Assembly: GCF_003148685.1 (NCBI RefSeq)
Contig: NZ_QGGR01000025.1
Coordinates: 1-64,000 of the forward strand
Direction: 5' to 3'
DNA: 64,000 bases
Origin: Actinoplanes xinjiangensis
GTDB taxonomy: Bacteria > Actinomycetota > Actinomycetes > Mycobacteriales > Micromonosporaceae
Shown: piece after piece, positions 8,445 through 17,254 of the stretch
How positions within the stretch are numbered: position 1 is the first letter of the stretch
Layout of the letters: every line of letters starts with the position of its first letter
The notes under the pieces: generated by a model
The model's input: only the letters and a program-made list of their open reading frames with translations
The model's database searches: none
What the model was told of the DNA's origin: nothing
Translations under genes and position numbers: made by a program

Positions 8445-10409
8445 TCACCGCGGTATGTGGAACTCGACCTCGGTGCCCTGCCCGGGCCGGCTGTAGATCT
8501 CCGTGGTGCCGCCCAGGTCGGCGATCCGCCCGCGCATCGACTGGGCCACTCCGAGCCGTCCACCGGCCGCCGCCTCGTCCAGACGGTGCGGCCCGAAACC
8601 GGCGCCGTCGTCGCGCACGGTCACCCGTACGCCGTCCTGCTCGTCCTCCAGAAGGATCCAGGTCCGGGCCTCCGGGCCGGCATGCCGGCCGACGTTGTCG
8701 AGCGCCGCCTGCACCGCCGCCAGCAGCTCGGCCGCGCGGCCGGCCGGCAGGAGCACCGCCCCCGCCGGCGTGGACACCTCGATCCTCGGGGTGGCCAGCG
8801 CGGTCAGCGCCGCCCGGAGATCGACGTCGGCGCGCGGGTCGGCCGGGGCGGCGGCGCCGCTGAGCAGATTGCGCAGCGCCACCTCCTGCTCGCCGGCGAG
8901 GGCGGCGAGCTCGGTGCCGCCCTCCCGCTGCACCAGCGCCAGCACCTGGAGCACGCCGTCGTGAATGGGACGGGCCAGCCGGTCACGTTCCGCGGCGGCG
9001 GCCTCCCGCCGGATCTGTTCGGCGCGTCGGCGTTCGGCCCAGCGCCCGGCCAGGTGATGGGCGATGCCGAGGCCGGCGATCGCGGCGGCCGCCACCAGCA
9101 TCAGTACGGCCGGGGTGGACAGTGATCCCATCGCCGACCCGATGTCCTGCGGAGGGGCGCCGCGCTGGATCCGGATCACCTCGAGGGCGGGCACGCCGGC
9201 CACCGTGAGCACCGCGGCGATCGGTCCGAGCGCTGCCGGGACCGCGCCGCGCGGTGCGAGCACGTGAGCGGTCGCCCCGAAGACCGCCGTCACCGTGGCG
9301 ACCGCCAGCACGAGCATCAGGAAGGCGGGTACGACCCGCTGGTCGGCGGCCAGCCGCTGTGGTGCGCCGCCGGTGCCCTCCTCCACGATGAACATGGCCA
9401 GGGCGGTGCCGACCGCGAGGGTGGCGGTGGCGGCGATCCGCCACCGGTTGGCCACCGCCGCGATGCCGACGGCCACACCGGCGACGACGCCGATCAGGCG
9501 TGCGGGTCCGGTGGCGGCCAGGGTCTGGTGGGCGAGAACCAGGGGGTACGCCGCGGCGACCTGCACGGTCGCGGCGGTGAGTGCGCCGGTCAGTCCCCAC
9601 AGCCCGGTCAGGGTGGCGCAGACGGCGACGAGCACGAGCGTCACCACGCCGAGGATCGCGGCCTTCTCGTTGCCGTACGCCAGGCTGTACCCGCTGACGC
9701 CCAGCAGCCGGGCGAGGTGCTCGGTGGGGAACAGCGCCACCGGCAGGACGACGAAGGCGGCCAGCCCGGCCGCGATCAGGAAGCGCAGGTGCCGCCAGGA
9801 CCAGAAGCCGCCCTCGACGGCTCCGGTGGCGGCCCGATCGCCCTGTCGCAGCATCCAGAGCGCCGGCCCGACGGCGGCGAGCCCGGCGGTCAGCAGGCCG
9901 GCCCACCGGAGAGTGAGTCCCGCATCGGCCCGGTAGGGCTCCTCCGCGATGATGCGGGCCAGTGCCCCACCGGCCAGGACGGCCCCGGTGCCGAGCCCGG
10001 TCACCGCCACCCCCAGCACCACCGCCCGGTTGGTCAGCAGGCTCTGTGCGGCGCCGAGCACCCCGACGGCCAGCATCGGGAAGGCGGCGCTGGGCAGGTG
10101 GTAGAACGGCAGCGTCGTGGAATCGGGCAGCATGGCGGGCCAGACGATCGCCGTGCTGATCAGGCCACCCGCCACCAGCAGGTACGGCCACCAGCGCAGC
10201 AGGCACAGGGCCAGCACGGTCGCCGCGGTCGGGATGAGCGGGAAGACCAGGCCGCGCGAGTCGTAATACCCGTCCGGGCCCTGCACGCCGACCATCGGTG
10301 AGAACGTCGCGCCGTAGGAGGAGGCGGTCAGCGTGATCAGGAGACTGCCGCCCAGCCCGCCGAGCGCCGTCCACCAGCGCAGCATCCGCTCATTCATGGT
10401 GGTGATCAT
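8445..10409 (-). CDS. MacS-like membrane sensor histidine kinase
   Basis: A 654-aa protein. Residues 10-430 are a long array of hydrophobic segments (about twelve). A dimerisation/H-box of the HisKA_3 type follows (ARPIHDGVLQVLALVQ, His about 480), then an HATPase domain with N-box ALDNVGRH, G1 DDGAGFG and G2 GRLGVAQSM. The IHDGVLQVLALVQ signature is that of actinobacterial MacS-type kinases, but those known to me are shorter (about 400 aa). No response regulator gene lies next to it, so its partner is elsewhere. A palindrome resembling the MacR box lies about 115 bp upstream, which suggests autoregulation. ATG at 10409 or 10397. Confidence 0.87.
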   Translation of the reverse strand: MITTMNERMLRWWTALGGLGGSLLITLTASSYGATFSPMVGVQGPDGYYDSRGLVFPLIPTAATVLALCLLRWWPYLLVAGGLISTAIVWPAMLPDSTTLPFYHLPSAAFPMLAVGVLGAAQSLLTNRAVVLGVAVTGLGTGAVLAGGALARIIAEEPYRADAGLTLRWAGLLTAGLAAVGPALWMLRQGDRAATGAVEGGFWSWRHLRFLIAAGLAAFVVLPVALFPTEHLARLLGVSGYSLAYGNEKAAILGVVTLVLVAVCATLTGLWGLTGALTAATVQVAAAYPLVLAHQTLAATGPARLIGVVAGVAVGIAAVANRWRIAATATLAVGTALAMFIVEEGTGGAPQRLAADQRVVPAFLMLVLAVATVTAVFGATAHVLAPRGAVPAALGPIAAVLTVAGVPALEVIRIQRGAPPQDIGSAMGSLSTPAVLMLVAAAAIAGLGIAHHLAGRWAERRRAEQIRREAAAAERDRLARPIHDGVLQVLALVQREGGTELAALAGEQEVALRNLLSGAAAPADPRADVDLRAALTALATPRIEVSTPAGAVLLPAGRAAELLAAVQAALDNVGRHAGPEARTWILLEDEQDGVRVTVRDDGAGFGPHRLDEAAAGGRLGVAQSMRGRIADLGGTTEIYSRPGQGTEVEFHIPR

Positions 10410-10500
10410 GACTGATGGACCGGCGCGGCGGCGTCCCGGTGCCTCGGCTCAGGCCGCCGGACGGTCACCGGGGAGCTGTGGAGATTCATGCGTCGACCAT

Positions 10501-10559
10501 GCTGGAGACAGGTGGCCGCGGGCATGAGTACAGCTACTCATCTCCACCCGTTCTCCAGC
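10501..10559. promoter_or_regulatory. MacR-box-like palindrome nested in a larger inverted repeat
   Basis: TGAGTACAGCTACTCA (10525-10540) is a near-perfect palindrome. From memory, the Streptomyces MacR consensus is TGAGTAC-N2-GTACTCA; this site differs at one of 14 fixed positions. An outer 8-bp inverted repeat GCTGGAGA/TCTCCAGC (10501-10508, 10552-10559) frames it. It lies between the kinase start (minus strand) and the end of the thioesterase gene, so it can only serve the kinase promoter. Confidence 0.65.
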
Positions 10560-10575
10560 TCAGGACAGATCGGGG

Positions 10576-11013
10576 TCAGGCCTCGACCAGGGCGGCGGCC
10601 AGACCGCGGGCGTGCTCGGTCCACGGGGCCGGGCGCATGGTGGCCGGGTCGAGGCGGATGTTGACGCGGCGGCCCTCGGCGTGGACCTCGGTGCCGTCCG
10701 GGGATGTCACCCGGAACCGGTAGTCGGCGCTGGTGGTGCCGAGTTTGGCCAGCCAGAAGTGCACGGCGATGTCACCGACCGAGGTCACCGGGCGGTGGAA
10801 GGTGATCGCATACTCCCGGACGGCGTTGAACGCGTCCGGTGAGGTGGGGCGGCCACCGGCGAACGAGACGCCCCGGTCGGCCCACCACTGGGAGACGGCC
10901 CGCTCGACCAGGACCGCGTAGCGGGAGTTGTGCAGGATGCCCATGGCGTCCAGGTCGTCGAAGTGCACCGCGGTGCGCTCGACGGCGCCGTGGGTGACGG
11001 TCGGCGTGGTCAT
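10576..11013 (-). CDS. Hotdog-fold acyl-CoA thioesterase
   Basis: A 145-aa single hotdog domain of the 4HBT/YbgC type. The active-site stretch FDDLDAMGILHNSRY carries the catalytic Asp (about residue 21). It should hydrolyse acyl-CoA thioesters; chain preference cannot be read. ATG at 11013 overlaps the stop of the upstream TetR gene by ATGA, so regulator and enzyme form a two-gene operon and the regulator likely senses an acyl-CoA or related ligand. Confidence 0.85.
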   Translation of the reverse strand: MTTPTVTHGAVERTAVHFDDLDAMGILHNSRYAVLVERAVSQWWADRGVSFAGGRPTSPDAFNAVREYAITFHRPVTSVGDIAVHFWLAKLGTTSADYRFRVTSPDGTEVHAEGRRVNIRLDPATMRPAPWTEHARGLAAALVEA

Positions 11014-11645
11014 GTCGTCTCCGGAAGGATCGTGGGGTCGGTGGCGATGGCGCGCAGGTGCTCCAGCAGGGAGCGGCGGGCCCGGCGGCAGGTGGGCCCG
11101 GCGCCGAGGACCGGGGACTGCATGACGGCGCAGACGCCGAGCGCCTCGGTCTGGTAGGCGAGCTGCCCGGGGTCGACGCCGGCCGGCAGGTCGCCGATCG
11201 TGACGGCCTCGGCGGCGAGCCCGGTCAGGAACGTCATCCAGTCGGTCAGCTCGGCGGCGAGACGGTCGCGGACGACGCCGGGGCGGGCGTTGAACTCGAA
11301 GTGGGCGTTGGCGAAGAAGCAGCCGCCGGGCAGCACGCCGGACTCGTAGAAGGCGAGCCGGCTGTCGTGCACGGCCCAGAGCCGGCGCACGCCGGGCGGG
11401 GCGGTCATGGCCGGCCGGATGACCCGGTCGGTCCACTGTGCGCGTGCCTGGTCGACGACGGCGAGCTGGAGCGCCTCCTTGGACCGCCAGTGCGCGAAGA
11501 GGCCGGACTTGCTGACCCCGAGCGCGTCGGCGACCTGACTGAGCGAGAGCCCGTCGAGCCCGGAGACGGTGGCGAGCAGCAGCGCCTGCTCGAGCACCGC
11601 GCTGCGGGTCCGCTCACCCCGGACCAGCCTGCCGTCCTGTGTCAT
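11010..11645 (-). CDS. TetR-family repressor
   Basis: A 211-aa TetR regulator. The N-terminal HTH spans residues 12-60 (LSLSQVADALGVSKSGLFAHW is the recognition region). The C-terminal ligand domain belongs to the type with a conserved WAVHDSRLAFYESGVLPGGC segment. It is translationally coupled to the thioesterase gene downstream. An imperfect palindrome 17 bases before its start is the likely operator, implying autorepression of the pair. Confidence 0.9.
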   Translation of the reverse strand: MTQDGRLVRGERTRSAVLEQALLLATVSGLDGLSLSQVADALGVSKSGLFAHWRSKEALQLAVVDQARAQWTDRVIRPAMTAPPGVRRLWAVHDSRLAFYESGVLPGGCFFANAHFEFNARPGVVRDRLAAELTDWMTFLTGLAAEAVTIGDLPAGVDPGQLAYQTEALGVCAVMQSPVLGAGPTCRRARRSLLEHLRAIATDPTILPETT

Positions 11646-11661
11646 AACCCGAACCTACAAA

Positions 11662-11677
11662 ACGACCGACCGTTCGT
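11662..11677. promoter_or_regulatory. Candidate TetR operator
   Basis: ACGACCGACCGTTCGT is an imperfect palindrome: 6 of 8 positions of each half match. It sits in an A/T-rich patch just upstream of the TetR start, typical size and place for a TetR autoregulatory site. Confidence 0.55.
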
Positions 11678-11715
11678 AAATATTGAGCCGGTCACATCAT
11701 CCGTTCCAGAACAAG

Positions 11716-11764
11716 CTGGCTCTCACCGCTGTCTCGGGGCCGCTGAGACAGCGGTGAGAGTCAG
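11716..11764. terminator. Long hairpin, 16-bp perfect stem plus extension
   Basis: The arm CTCTCACCGCTGTCTC (11720-11735) is perfectly complementary to 11745-11760 across a 9-nt loop; three more pairs extend it after one G-T wobble. It lies downstream of the small acidic ORF and upstream of the TetR promoter, so it probably ends the small ORF's transcript and insulates the TetR operon. Confidence 0.75.
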
Positions 11765-11807
11765 CCGACCGGACGGTTCGCCTACTGAGGGCGAGAGGGG
11801 GTTCGTC

Positions 11808-11972
11808 TCAGTCCGGGGCCTCGCCCTCGTCAGAGCCCGCGCTGTCCGGCTGGACCTCGTCGTCCGGCGCGGCCACCTCGATGTCCGGCGCCTCGACCTG
11901 GTCGCCCGGCGGGTCGGGCCGCTCCGCGTTGAGTGGCGGATGCTGTCCGGTGTCACTGCTGTCTGTCGTCAT
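11808..11972 (-). CDS. Small acidic Pro-rich protein
   Basis: A 54-aa ORF beginning MTTDSSDTGQHPPLNAERP and ending DEGEAPD. It is dominated by Asp, Glu and Pro, has no hydrophobic segment and is likely disordered. ATG at 11972 has GGTAGG close upstream, and a strong hairpin follows its stop. These flanks favour a real gene over a chance ORF, as does third-position G/C in most codons. No family recognised. Confidence 0.5.
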   Translation of the reverse strand: MTTDSSDTGQHPPLNAERPDPPGDQVEAPDIEVAAPDDEVQPDSAGSDEGEAPD

Positions 11973-12043
11973 GACCTACCGGATCCCCGGTTCTCGGCGA
12001 TCCACTCCTGGAAAGAGCGCACGAAGCGGCGGGACGGCCCGAT

Positions 12044-13246
12044 TCAGCGGGTCAGGATCGGGGCGAGGACCTCGTGGACGTACGTGTTGGGGTGCTTGCC
12101 GGTGAACCGGTCGGCGAGCGGGCCGTAGGCGGAGACCGGGACGTCCTGCGCGGTGTGGCCGGTGGTGATCCACCGCATGCCGAAACGGAGCTTCGTGCCC
12201 TTGACCGGGAACGCGTCACCGTCGACGACGGCCAGGCCGCCGGTCTCGTGATCGCCGGTGACGACGACCAGGGTGCCGGGGTGGGCGGCGGCGAAGGACT
12301 GCGCGACCTCGACGGCCCGGTCCAGCTCGCCCATCGCCTGCAGGACGCGGCGGCCGTTGTTGGCGTGCGCGAACTCGTCGACGGCCTCCTCCTCGACCAG
12401 CAGGAAGAACCCGTCGGGGTCGGCGGCGAGGATGCCGAGGGCCTTCCGCGTCATGGTGGCGAGGTCGACGGGCGGCTCGTAGACGTCGCCGTTCTGCTGG
12501 AACATCTCCTCGTTGGCGAACAGTCCGAGCAGTCTGCCGCCGTCGGCCGCGGCGAGCCCGCCGGCGGTGGAGACGTACCGGTAGCCGTCGTCACGGGCCC
12601 GCGCGACGAGGTCGCCCTGCCGGCCGAGACTGGCCTCGGACGGGTCGGCGGAGGGCCGGTCCGGGTGGGCGCCGGGCGTGCCGGCGGGTAGCCACCAGTC
12701 CTCACCGCCGCCGAGGATGACGTCCGGTTTGGACACCTCCAGGTATTGGCGGGCGATGTCGTCCTGGGCCTTGCGGTCGACGGCGGTGGCGAAGAACGCG
12801 GCCGGGGTGGCGTCGGTGACCTGCGCGGTGGTGACCAGGCCGGTGGCCCGGCCGGCCCGTTTGGCCTGCGCGCCGAGGGTGGGCAGTGATCGGCCGCGGG
12901 TGTCGACGCTGACGGCGCCGTTGTAGGTGCGCCGGCCGGTGGCCCAGGCGCTGGCTCCGGCCGCCGAGTCGGTGACCACCGATGCCGGGTCGGCGGGGCT
13001 GGTGGTGAGCTGCCCGGAATACGGGAACCGGTCCATGGCCAGGCTGCCGTCCGGGCCGGCGAGGAAGAGCCGGCCCGCTTCGCGGTGGGCGGCGGCCATG
13101 CCGTCACCGTTGATGAAGATGACGTTGCGAACGGCCGCGGCGGACGCCGGGACCGCGACGCCGCCGTCGGCCGGAGGTTGCCGCAGCAGATACAGGCCGG
13201 TGAGGGCGAGCAGACAGGCGATCACCGGTACGGCCAGTTTGCGCAC
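12044..13246 (-). CDS. Secreted PhoA-type alkaline phosphatase
   Basis: About 400 aa. The metal- and nucleophile-bearing motifs of the alkaline phosphatase superfamily are present: INGDGM near the mature N-terminus, VVTDSAAGASAWATG with the Ser nucleophile, VVTGDHETGGLAV, and GHTAQDVPVSAYGP near the C-terminus. The N-terminus is one hydrophobic segment (VPVIACLLALTGLYLL) after RKL, a signal peptide or anchor. GTG at 13246 is chosen because it starts directly before this segment and avoids overlap with the ATPase gene; the frame stays open to 13342. It releases phosphate from organic monoesters outside the cell. Confidence 0.88.
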   Translation of the reverse strand: MRKLAVPVIACLLALTGLYLLRQPPADGGVAVPASAAAVRNVIFINGDGMAAAHREAGRLFLAGPDGSLAMDRFPYSGQLTTSPADPASVVTDSAAGASAWATGRRTYNGAVSVDTRGRSLPTLGAQAKRAGRATGLVTTAQVTDATPAAFFATAVDRKAQDDIARQYLEVSKPDVILGGGEDWWLPAGTPGAHPDRPSADPSEASLGRQGDLVARARDDGYRYVSTAGGLAAADGGRLLGLFANEEMFQQNGDVYEPPVDLATMTRKALGILAADPDGFFLLVEEEAVDEFAHANNGRRVLQAMGELDRAVEVAQSFAAAHPGTLVVVTGDHETGGLAVVDGDAFPVKGTKLRFGMRWITTGHTAQDVPVSAYGPLADRFTGKHPNTYVHEVLAPILTR

Positions 13247-13275
13247 GAAACGTACGGTACGCGCAATCGCCGGTG

Positions 13276-16200
13276 TCAGGGCCGGGCCCGGCGCAGAACC
13301 TCCTCGGCGGTGAGCGCGCTCGCCGGGTGGTGGCTCAGGCACATCGGGGTGGAGACCTTGCGGAACGGGCGGCCCTCGGTGACGGCGTAGAACTGGCCGG
13401 TCCGCAGCCGGGAGATGTCCAGCACGGCACTGCCCTTGGCCTGGGCCACCTCCTTGGCGGCGGCGATCTGGGTGGGGCTGTTCAGGAACCCGAAGAACTG
13501 GGTGGCCGCGTTGCCGACGATCCGGTTGTGGATGCCCTTGGGCGCCTGGGTGGCGAAGATCAGGCCGAGACCGTACTTACGGGCCTGGCCGGCCAGTGCC
13601 AGGGTGCTCTCGGTGCAGGCGGTGGGGGCGCCGGACGGGGCGAACGTCTGCGCCTCGTCCATGACGAACAGGCCGCCGAGTGGGCGGTCGCCGGCCGGGT
13701 GGCGTTTGATCCACGAGAAGAGTGCCATCTGGAGCTGGTTGACGAAGCTCTGCCGCTGCTCGTCGTTGTTCAGCCCGATCAGGCTGACCACCGAGACCCG
13801 GGCCCGTCTGCCCGGCGCCGGGGTGAGCAGGACACCCGGGTCCAGGGGTGTGCCGGCGCCGCCCAGGAGCGGGTCGTTGACCATGGCGGCTTTCAGGGTC
13901 TCGGCCATCTCGGCGGCCAGTTCCCGGGCCCGGCCCAGCGTGGTGGCCTCGTCGGGCAGGTCGGTGAGCAGGTCGACGAAGTCGCCGAGGCCGCGCCCGC
14001 CGCTCCGGCCGAAGTGTTCCAGGGCTTTGCGCAGCACGGCCCGGCCGCGGTCGGCCTTGGCGGTGCCGGCCGCCATCCGGGCGCGCGGGGCGAGCGCGGC
14101 GACGGCCGCGTCCAGGGCGAGGGCGAACTCGTCGGGCTCGTCGAGGACGGCGGCGAAGTCCGGCAGCGGTTGCAGGCTCAGCGGGCGGCCGGACTCGCGG
14201 CGCGGGGTCCAGACGACCACGTCGGTGCCGTCGAGGTAGGCGCGGGCGCGGGCCGGGTCGTCACCGGTCCACGATCCGGGTGGCTGGGGCCAGGCGTCGC
14301 CGAGACGGGCCAGGTCGTTGTTGGGGTCCAGGACGATCGCCGAGACGCCGTGCAGGGCGCACTCCTCGACGAGCCGCCGGATCAGGACGGTCTTGCCGGA
14401 GCCGGAACCCGCGAAGATCACGGTGTGTTTGCGCAGCGACTCCAGGGTCAGCTCGACGGGTGCACCGGACTCGGCCGTGACGCCGGCCCGCACCGACGGC
14501 TCCCCCGCCGGGATCGGCACCGGCGCGGCGGCCGGGGCCGGCGCCCGCACCGGGACGCCGGGGTCGCCGAGGATCGCGGTGAACAGGGTGGTGCGCCCGG
14601 CCGGACGGTGCGAGCGCAGGAAGTCGGGCAGGGCGGGATCGTTCTCCGCCAGCAGGACGGCCAGAGCGGCGAACGTGCGCAGATCGTCCGGGGCGATCGT
14701 GGTCATCGTGCCGCCGAGGTCGAGGAACTCCTGGCGTACGCGGGTGCTGACCGGCCCGGTCGGCCAGTCGCCGTTGCGCAGCAGGACGGCCCGCCGTTTG
14801 GGGACCGCCGGGTCGAGTCCGGCGAGGCTGCGCAGCCGGGCCAGGCGGGCCTGGACCGCCCGCGCGTTGGTGTGCGCCAGACCGCGGAAGTACCAGTGGG
14901 CCTCGTCCTCGATCTCCGAGTTCAGCGTCTCGCAGAGCCAGGCGTGCGCCGACGGGTTGCCCTGTTCGACCGGCTGCACGGTGAACCGGCCGCCGCCCTG
15001 TTCCACCGCCCAGGCCCGTAACCCGGCCTCCAGCAGCCGCGGCATCGCCGTGTCCTCGGTCGCCGGGTCCAGCGCGGCCGTCACGTCGGCCTCACCGCTG
15101 AGCCGCCCGAGCCGGGCCGCGAGCCGGGACAGGTCCTCGGCGTCGGCGGGGGGCGGGGCCGGGGCCTCGCTCTCCCGGTGCCGGGTGAGGTCGGCGAGCG
15201 GGATGATCTCGTCGCGGGCCAGGCAGTACCGGACGTGCTCGTCGGCGCGTTCGATCAGCTGCCGGGGCGTGCGGTCGGCGGCACCCTCGAAGGCCTCCGG
15301 CAGGATCGGCCAGGTGAAATACGGCGGCTTGAACTCGGCCGCCTCGAAGAGCGGCGCGAACCGGGCCGCGATCAGCCGCTCCGCGACCTCCCGCGACGGC
15401 AGCCGCTGGAGCCGGGTCTCCTGCCGGAACCGGCCGCCGGGGGCGCCGTGGCGGATCCGCTGCCAGGAGGTCGGCAGGCAGGCGACCACGGTCACCGTCC
15501 GGAACAGCTTCTCCCGCAGGTCCATCAATCCGTGGCCCAGGTCGGCGGCGATCACGGCGGTACGGCCGGGGTCGCTCTGCGCGAAGATGACGTCGATCTG
15601 GTCGACCGCCAGCATGCTCGGGCCGGTCAGGGCGAGCAGCCGGGAGATCTCCACGGCCACGTCCTGTTCGGACTTGCCGACCCGGGGCAGGCGCCACCGT
15701 TCGGCGTCGGCGGGTGCCGGCTCGGCCAGCGACAGCAGCCAGGACTCCCCCAGGTCGGCGACGCCCGCGTCGGCGGCGGCCAGCAGGACCAGGGCCCGCA
15801 GAGTGAACCGGCAGTCGCGGCCGGCCTCCGGGTCGGCGGTCCGCACGCCGGCCACGAACGCGTCGAGGGCGGCCGGGGTGAGCGGTGCCTGCCCGCGGAT
15901 CTGCCGGCGCAGCGTGCTGGGGATCTCGGCGCGTTCACTGAGACGTTCCAGGAACATCGCGAGCTGGGTGTGCCGGTAGTAGCCGGAGCGGCGCAGTCCC
16001 CGCAGCAGGGTGTGCACGATGTTCGTCCAGAAGGTACGGCCGTCGGCGATGCCCATCAGGAAGAAGTAGCCCTCCCGCTGCTGGGCCTTCTCCCGGGCCC
16101 AGCGCAGCAGGTGCGTCTTGCCGGCACCGTGCTGGCCCTCCACGACCAGACCCAGCGGGCTACCGGTACGGCGGGCCTCGGCCTCCTCGAAAGCGTGCAG

Positions 16201-16332
16201 CACGGCCGCCCCGGCCGCCCCGTTCAGCTCGTCGAGGTGCACGTCGAGGTCGGTCCACACGTCCTCGGGGGTGGGCGCCCAGTCCAGGCGCCGCAACTCG
16301 TTCAGCGCCCGCCGCTGGTCCGGCTCGATCAC
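13276..16332 (-). CDS. Double ATPase: AAA domain fused to HerA-like translocase
   Basis: A 1018-aa protein. The N-terminal AAA/STAND-like ATPase (about 45-330) has P-loop EGQHGAGKTHLL and an LAVDQIDVIF Walker B. A middle region follows, then a HerA/FtsK-type ATPase (about 625-1000) with P-loop FAGSGSGKTVLIRR, VLDPNNDLARL, Walker B LFVMDEAQTFAP and the sensor stretch FATQAPKGIHNRIVGNAATQ. HerA proteins pump DNA or drive nucleases. The GTG start overlaps the stop of the upstream winged-helix gene (GTGA), so the two act together. Context does not tell whether this is DNA processing, conjugation-like transfer or defence; a two-gene defence module is a fair guess. Confidence 0.82.
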   Translation of the reverse strand: MIEPDQRRALNELRRLDWAPTPEDVWTDLDVHLDELNGAAGAAVLHAFEEAEARRTGSPLGLVVEGQHGAGKTHLLRWAREKAQQREGYFFLMGIADGRTFWTNIVHTLLRGLRRSGYYRHTQLAMFLERLSERAEIPSTLRRQIRGQAPLTPAALDAFVAGVRTADPEAGRDCRFTLRALVLLAAADAGVADLGESWLLSLAEPAPADAERWRLPRVGKSEQDVAVEISRLLALTGPSMLAVDQIDVIFAQSDPGRTAVIAADLGHGLMDLREKLFRTVTVVACLPTSWQRIRHGAPGGRFRQETRLQRLPSREVAERLIAARFAPLFEAAEFKPPYFTWPILPEAFEGAADRTPRQLIERADEHVRYCLARDEIIPLADLTRHRESEAPAPPPADAEDLSRLAARLGRLSGEADVTAALDPATEDTAMPRLLEAGLRAWAVEQGGGRFTVQPVEQGNPSAHAWLCETLNSEIEDEAHWYFRGLAHTNARAVQARLARLRSLAGLDPAVPKRRAVLLRNGDWPTGPVSTRVRQEFLDLGGTMTTIAPDDLRTFAALAVLLAENDPALPDFLRSHRPAGRTTLFTAILGDPGVPVRAPAPAAAPVPIPAGEPSVRAGVTAESGAPVELTLESLRKHTVIFAGSGSGKTVLIRRLVEECALHGVSAIVLDPNNDLARLGDAWPQPPGSWTGDDPARARAYLDGTDVVVWTPRRESGRPLSLQPLPDFAAVLDEPDEFALALDAAVAALAPRARMAAGTAKADRGRAVLRKALEHFGRSGGRGLGDFVDLLTDLPDEATTLGRARELAAEMAETLKAAMVNDPLLGGAGTPLDPGVLLTPAPGRRARVSVVSLIGLNNDEQRQSFVNQLQMALFSWIKRHPAGDRPLGGLFVMDEAQTFAPSGAPTACTESTLALAGQARKYGLGLIFATQAPKGIHNRIVGNAATQFFGFLNSPTQIAAAKEVAQAKGSAVLDISRLRTGQFYAVTEGRPFRKVSTPMCLSHHPASALTAEEVLRRARP

Positions 16333-16970
16333 GGGCGGCCGATCGTGATCAGATGTTTGGCCTCGCCCCCGATGAGGATCGCCGCGTCGTGGGCGTCCGG
16401 GGTGAGTTCGTGGCGGGCCGGGTCCGGGTCGAGGTGGATCTCCCGGCGGCGGTCCAGGCCGGCCAGGGCACGGTCCTGGTCGGTCCGGTCGACGCCGGTC
16501 AGGCGCTGCCGGAGCGCGACGAGGCCGACCAGGTCGCCGGGTTTCTCGGCCAGTTCCCGGTAGGCGTCGAGGATCCGGTCCTCGATGGAGCCGGTACCGG
16601 TGCCGGTGCCGGGCCCGCGGTCGGGCTCGGTGAACACGTCGGCGATCTGCCGGTCGGTGCGGTCGAGGAGCCCGGCCAGGTGGCGGAGCGTGGCGTAGTG
16701 CAGCAGCCAGGCGCCGGAGACCCGCTCCGGTGGAGGGCAGCGGAATTCCCGGCGGGCCCGTGCCCAGCCCCGGTCGGTCAATTCGTGGAAGATCGCATTC
16801 CGTGGGCCCTTTTCGAAAACGAGCAGCCCGGCGGCGGCGAGTTCCTCGCGGACCGCTTTGGTGATCTCGATCCGATAGGCCTTACGAAGATCGGGATTCG
16901 ACACCCGCTCCGCGCGCACCATCAGGGCGATCAGGACCTGGCGGGCGGGAGTGCTGAGCTCAGCGGCCAT
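16329..16970 (-). CDS. Winged-helix-like partner of the HerA-type ATPase
   Basis: About 213 aa from ATG 16970, which has GGAG nine bases upstream; the frame is open to 17081. Residues 1-90 look like a winged helix-turn-helix (TPARQVLIALM, EITKAVREELAAAGLLVFEK). A helical middle follows, then a low-complexity GTGTGTG linker and a small C-terminal domain. No nuclease motif was seen. The stop overlaps the ATPase GTG, so it is the first gene of a coupled pair and could be the specificity or loading factor of the ATPase. Function unassigned. Confidence 0.7.
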   Translation of the reverse strand: MAAELSTPARQVLIALMVRAERVSNPDLRKAYRIEITKAVREELAAAGLLVFEKGPRNAIFHELTDRGWARARREFRCPPPERVSGAWLLHYATLRHLAGLLDRTDRQIADVFTEPDRGPGTGTGTGSIEDRILDAYRELAEKPGDLVGLVALRQRLTGVDRTDQDRALAGLDRRREIHLDPDPARHELTPDAHDAAILIGGEAKHLITIGRP

Positions 16971-17112
16971 GAATGCGATCTCCGAACGATCATTCAGCGA
17001 ACGGTACGACGCATGCATCATTACCGGATTCGATGAGAGCGCCATCATTCCCCGGATGTCCGCTATCCGATTCACACGCACGCCGGTAGGTCCATTGACA
17101 CTCGACGAACGA

Positions 17113-17143
17113 ACGGGCGCCCCCGTGGATCGAGGGCGCCCGT
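17113..17143. terminator. Hairpin between the HerA operon start and the beta-helix gene
   Basis: ACGGGCGCCC pairs perfectly with GGGCGCCCGT across 11 nt. It lies about 110 bases downstream of the beta-helix gene stop (minus strand) and upstream of the winged-helix gene, so it probably ends the former. The rest of 16971-17254 shows no gene. Confidence 0.6.
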
Positions 17144-17254
17144 GCCGTTGACCACCGCATACGCCCGGCGGTCGCGCCGGGATCTTCAGGCCCGCCTACG
17201 TCGCGCCGTAGCGGAGGGTCGTCCTACTGGCTCGTACCGCATGACGGGTTTTGA

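Noticed and set aside
13273-15021. 582-codon plus-strand frame opposite the HerA-type ATPase
   Set aside because: Shadow of a coding frame with two intact P-loops.
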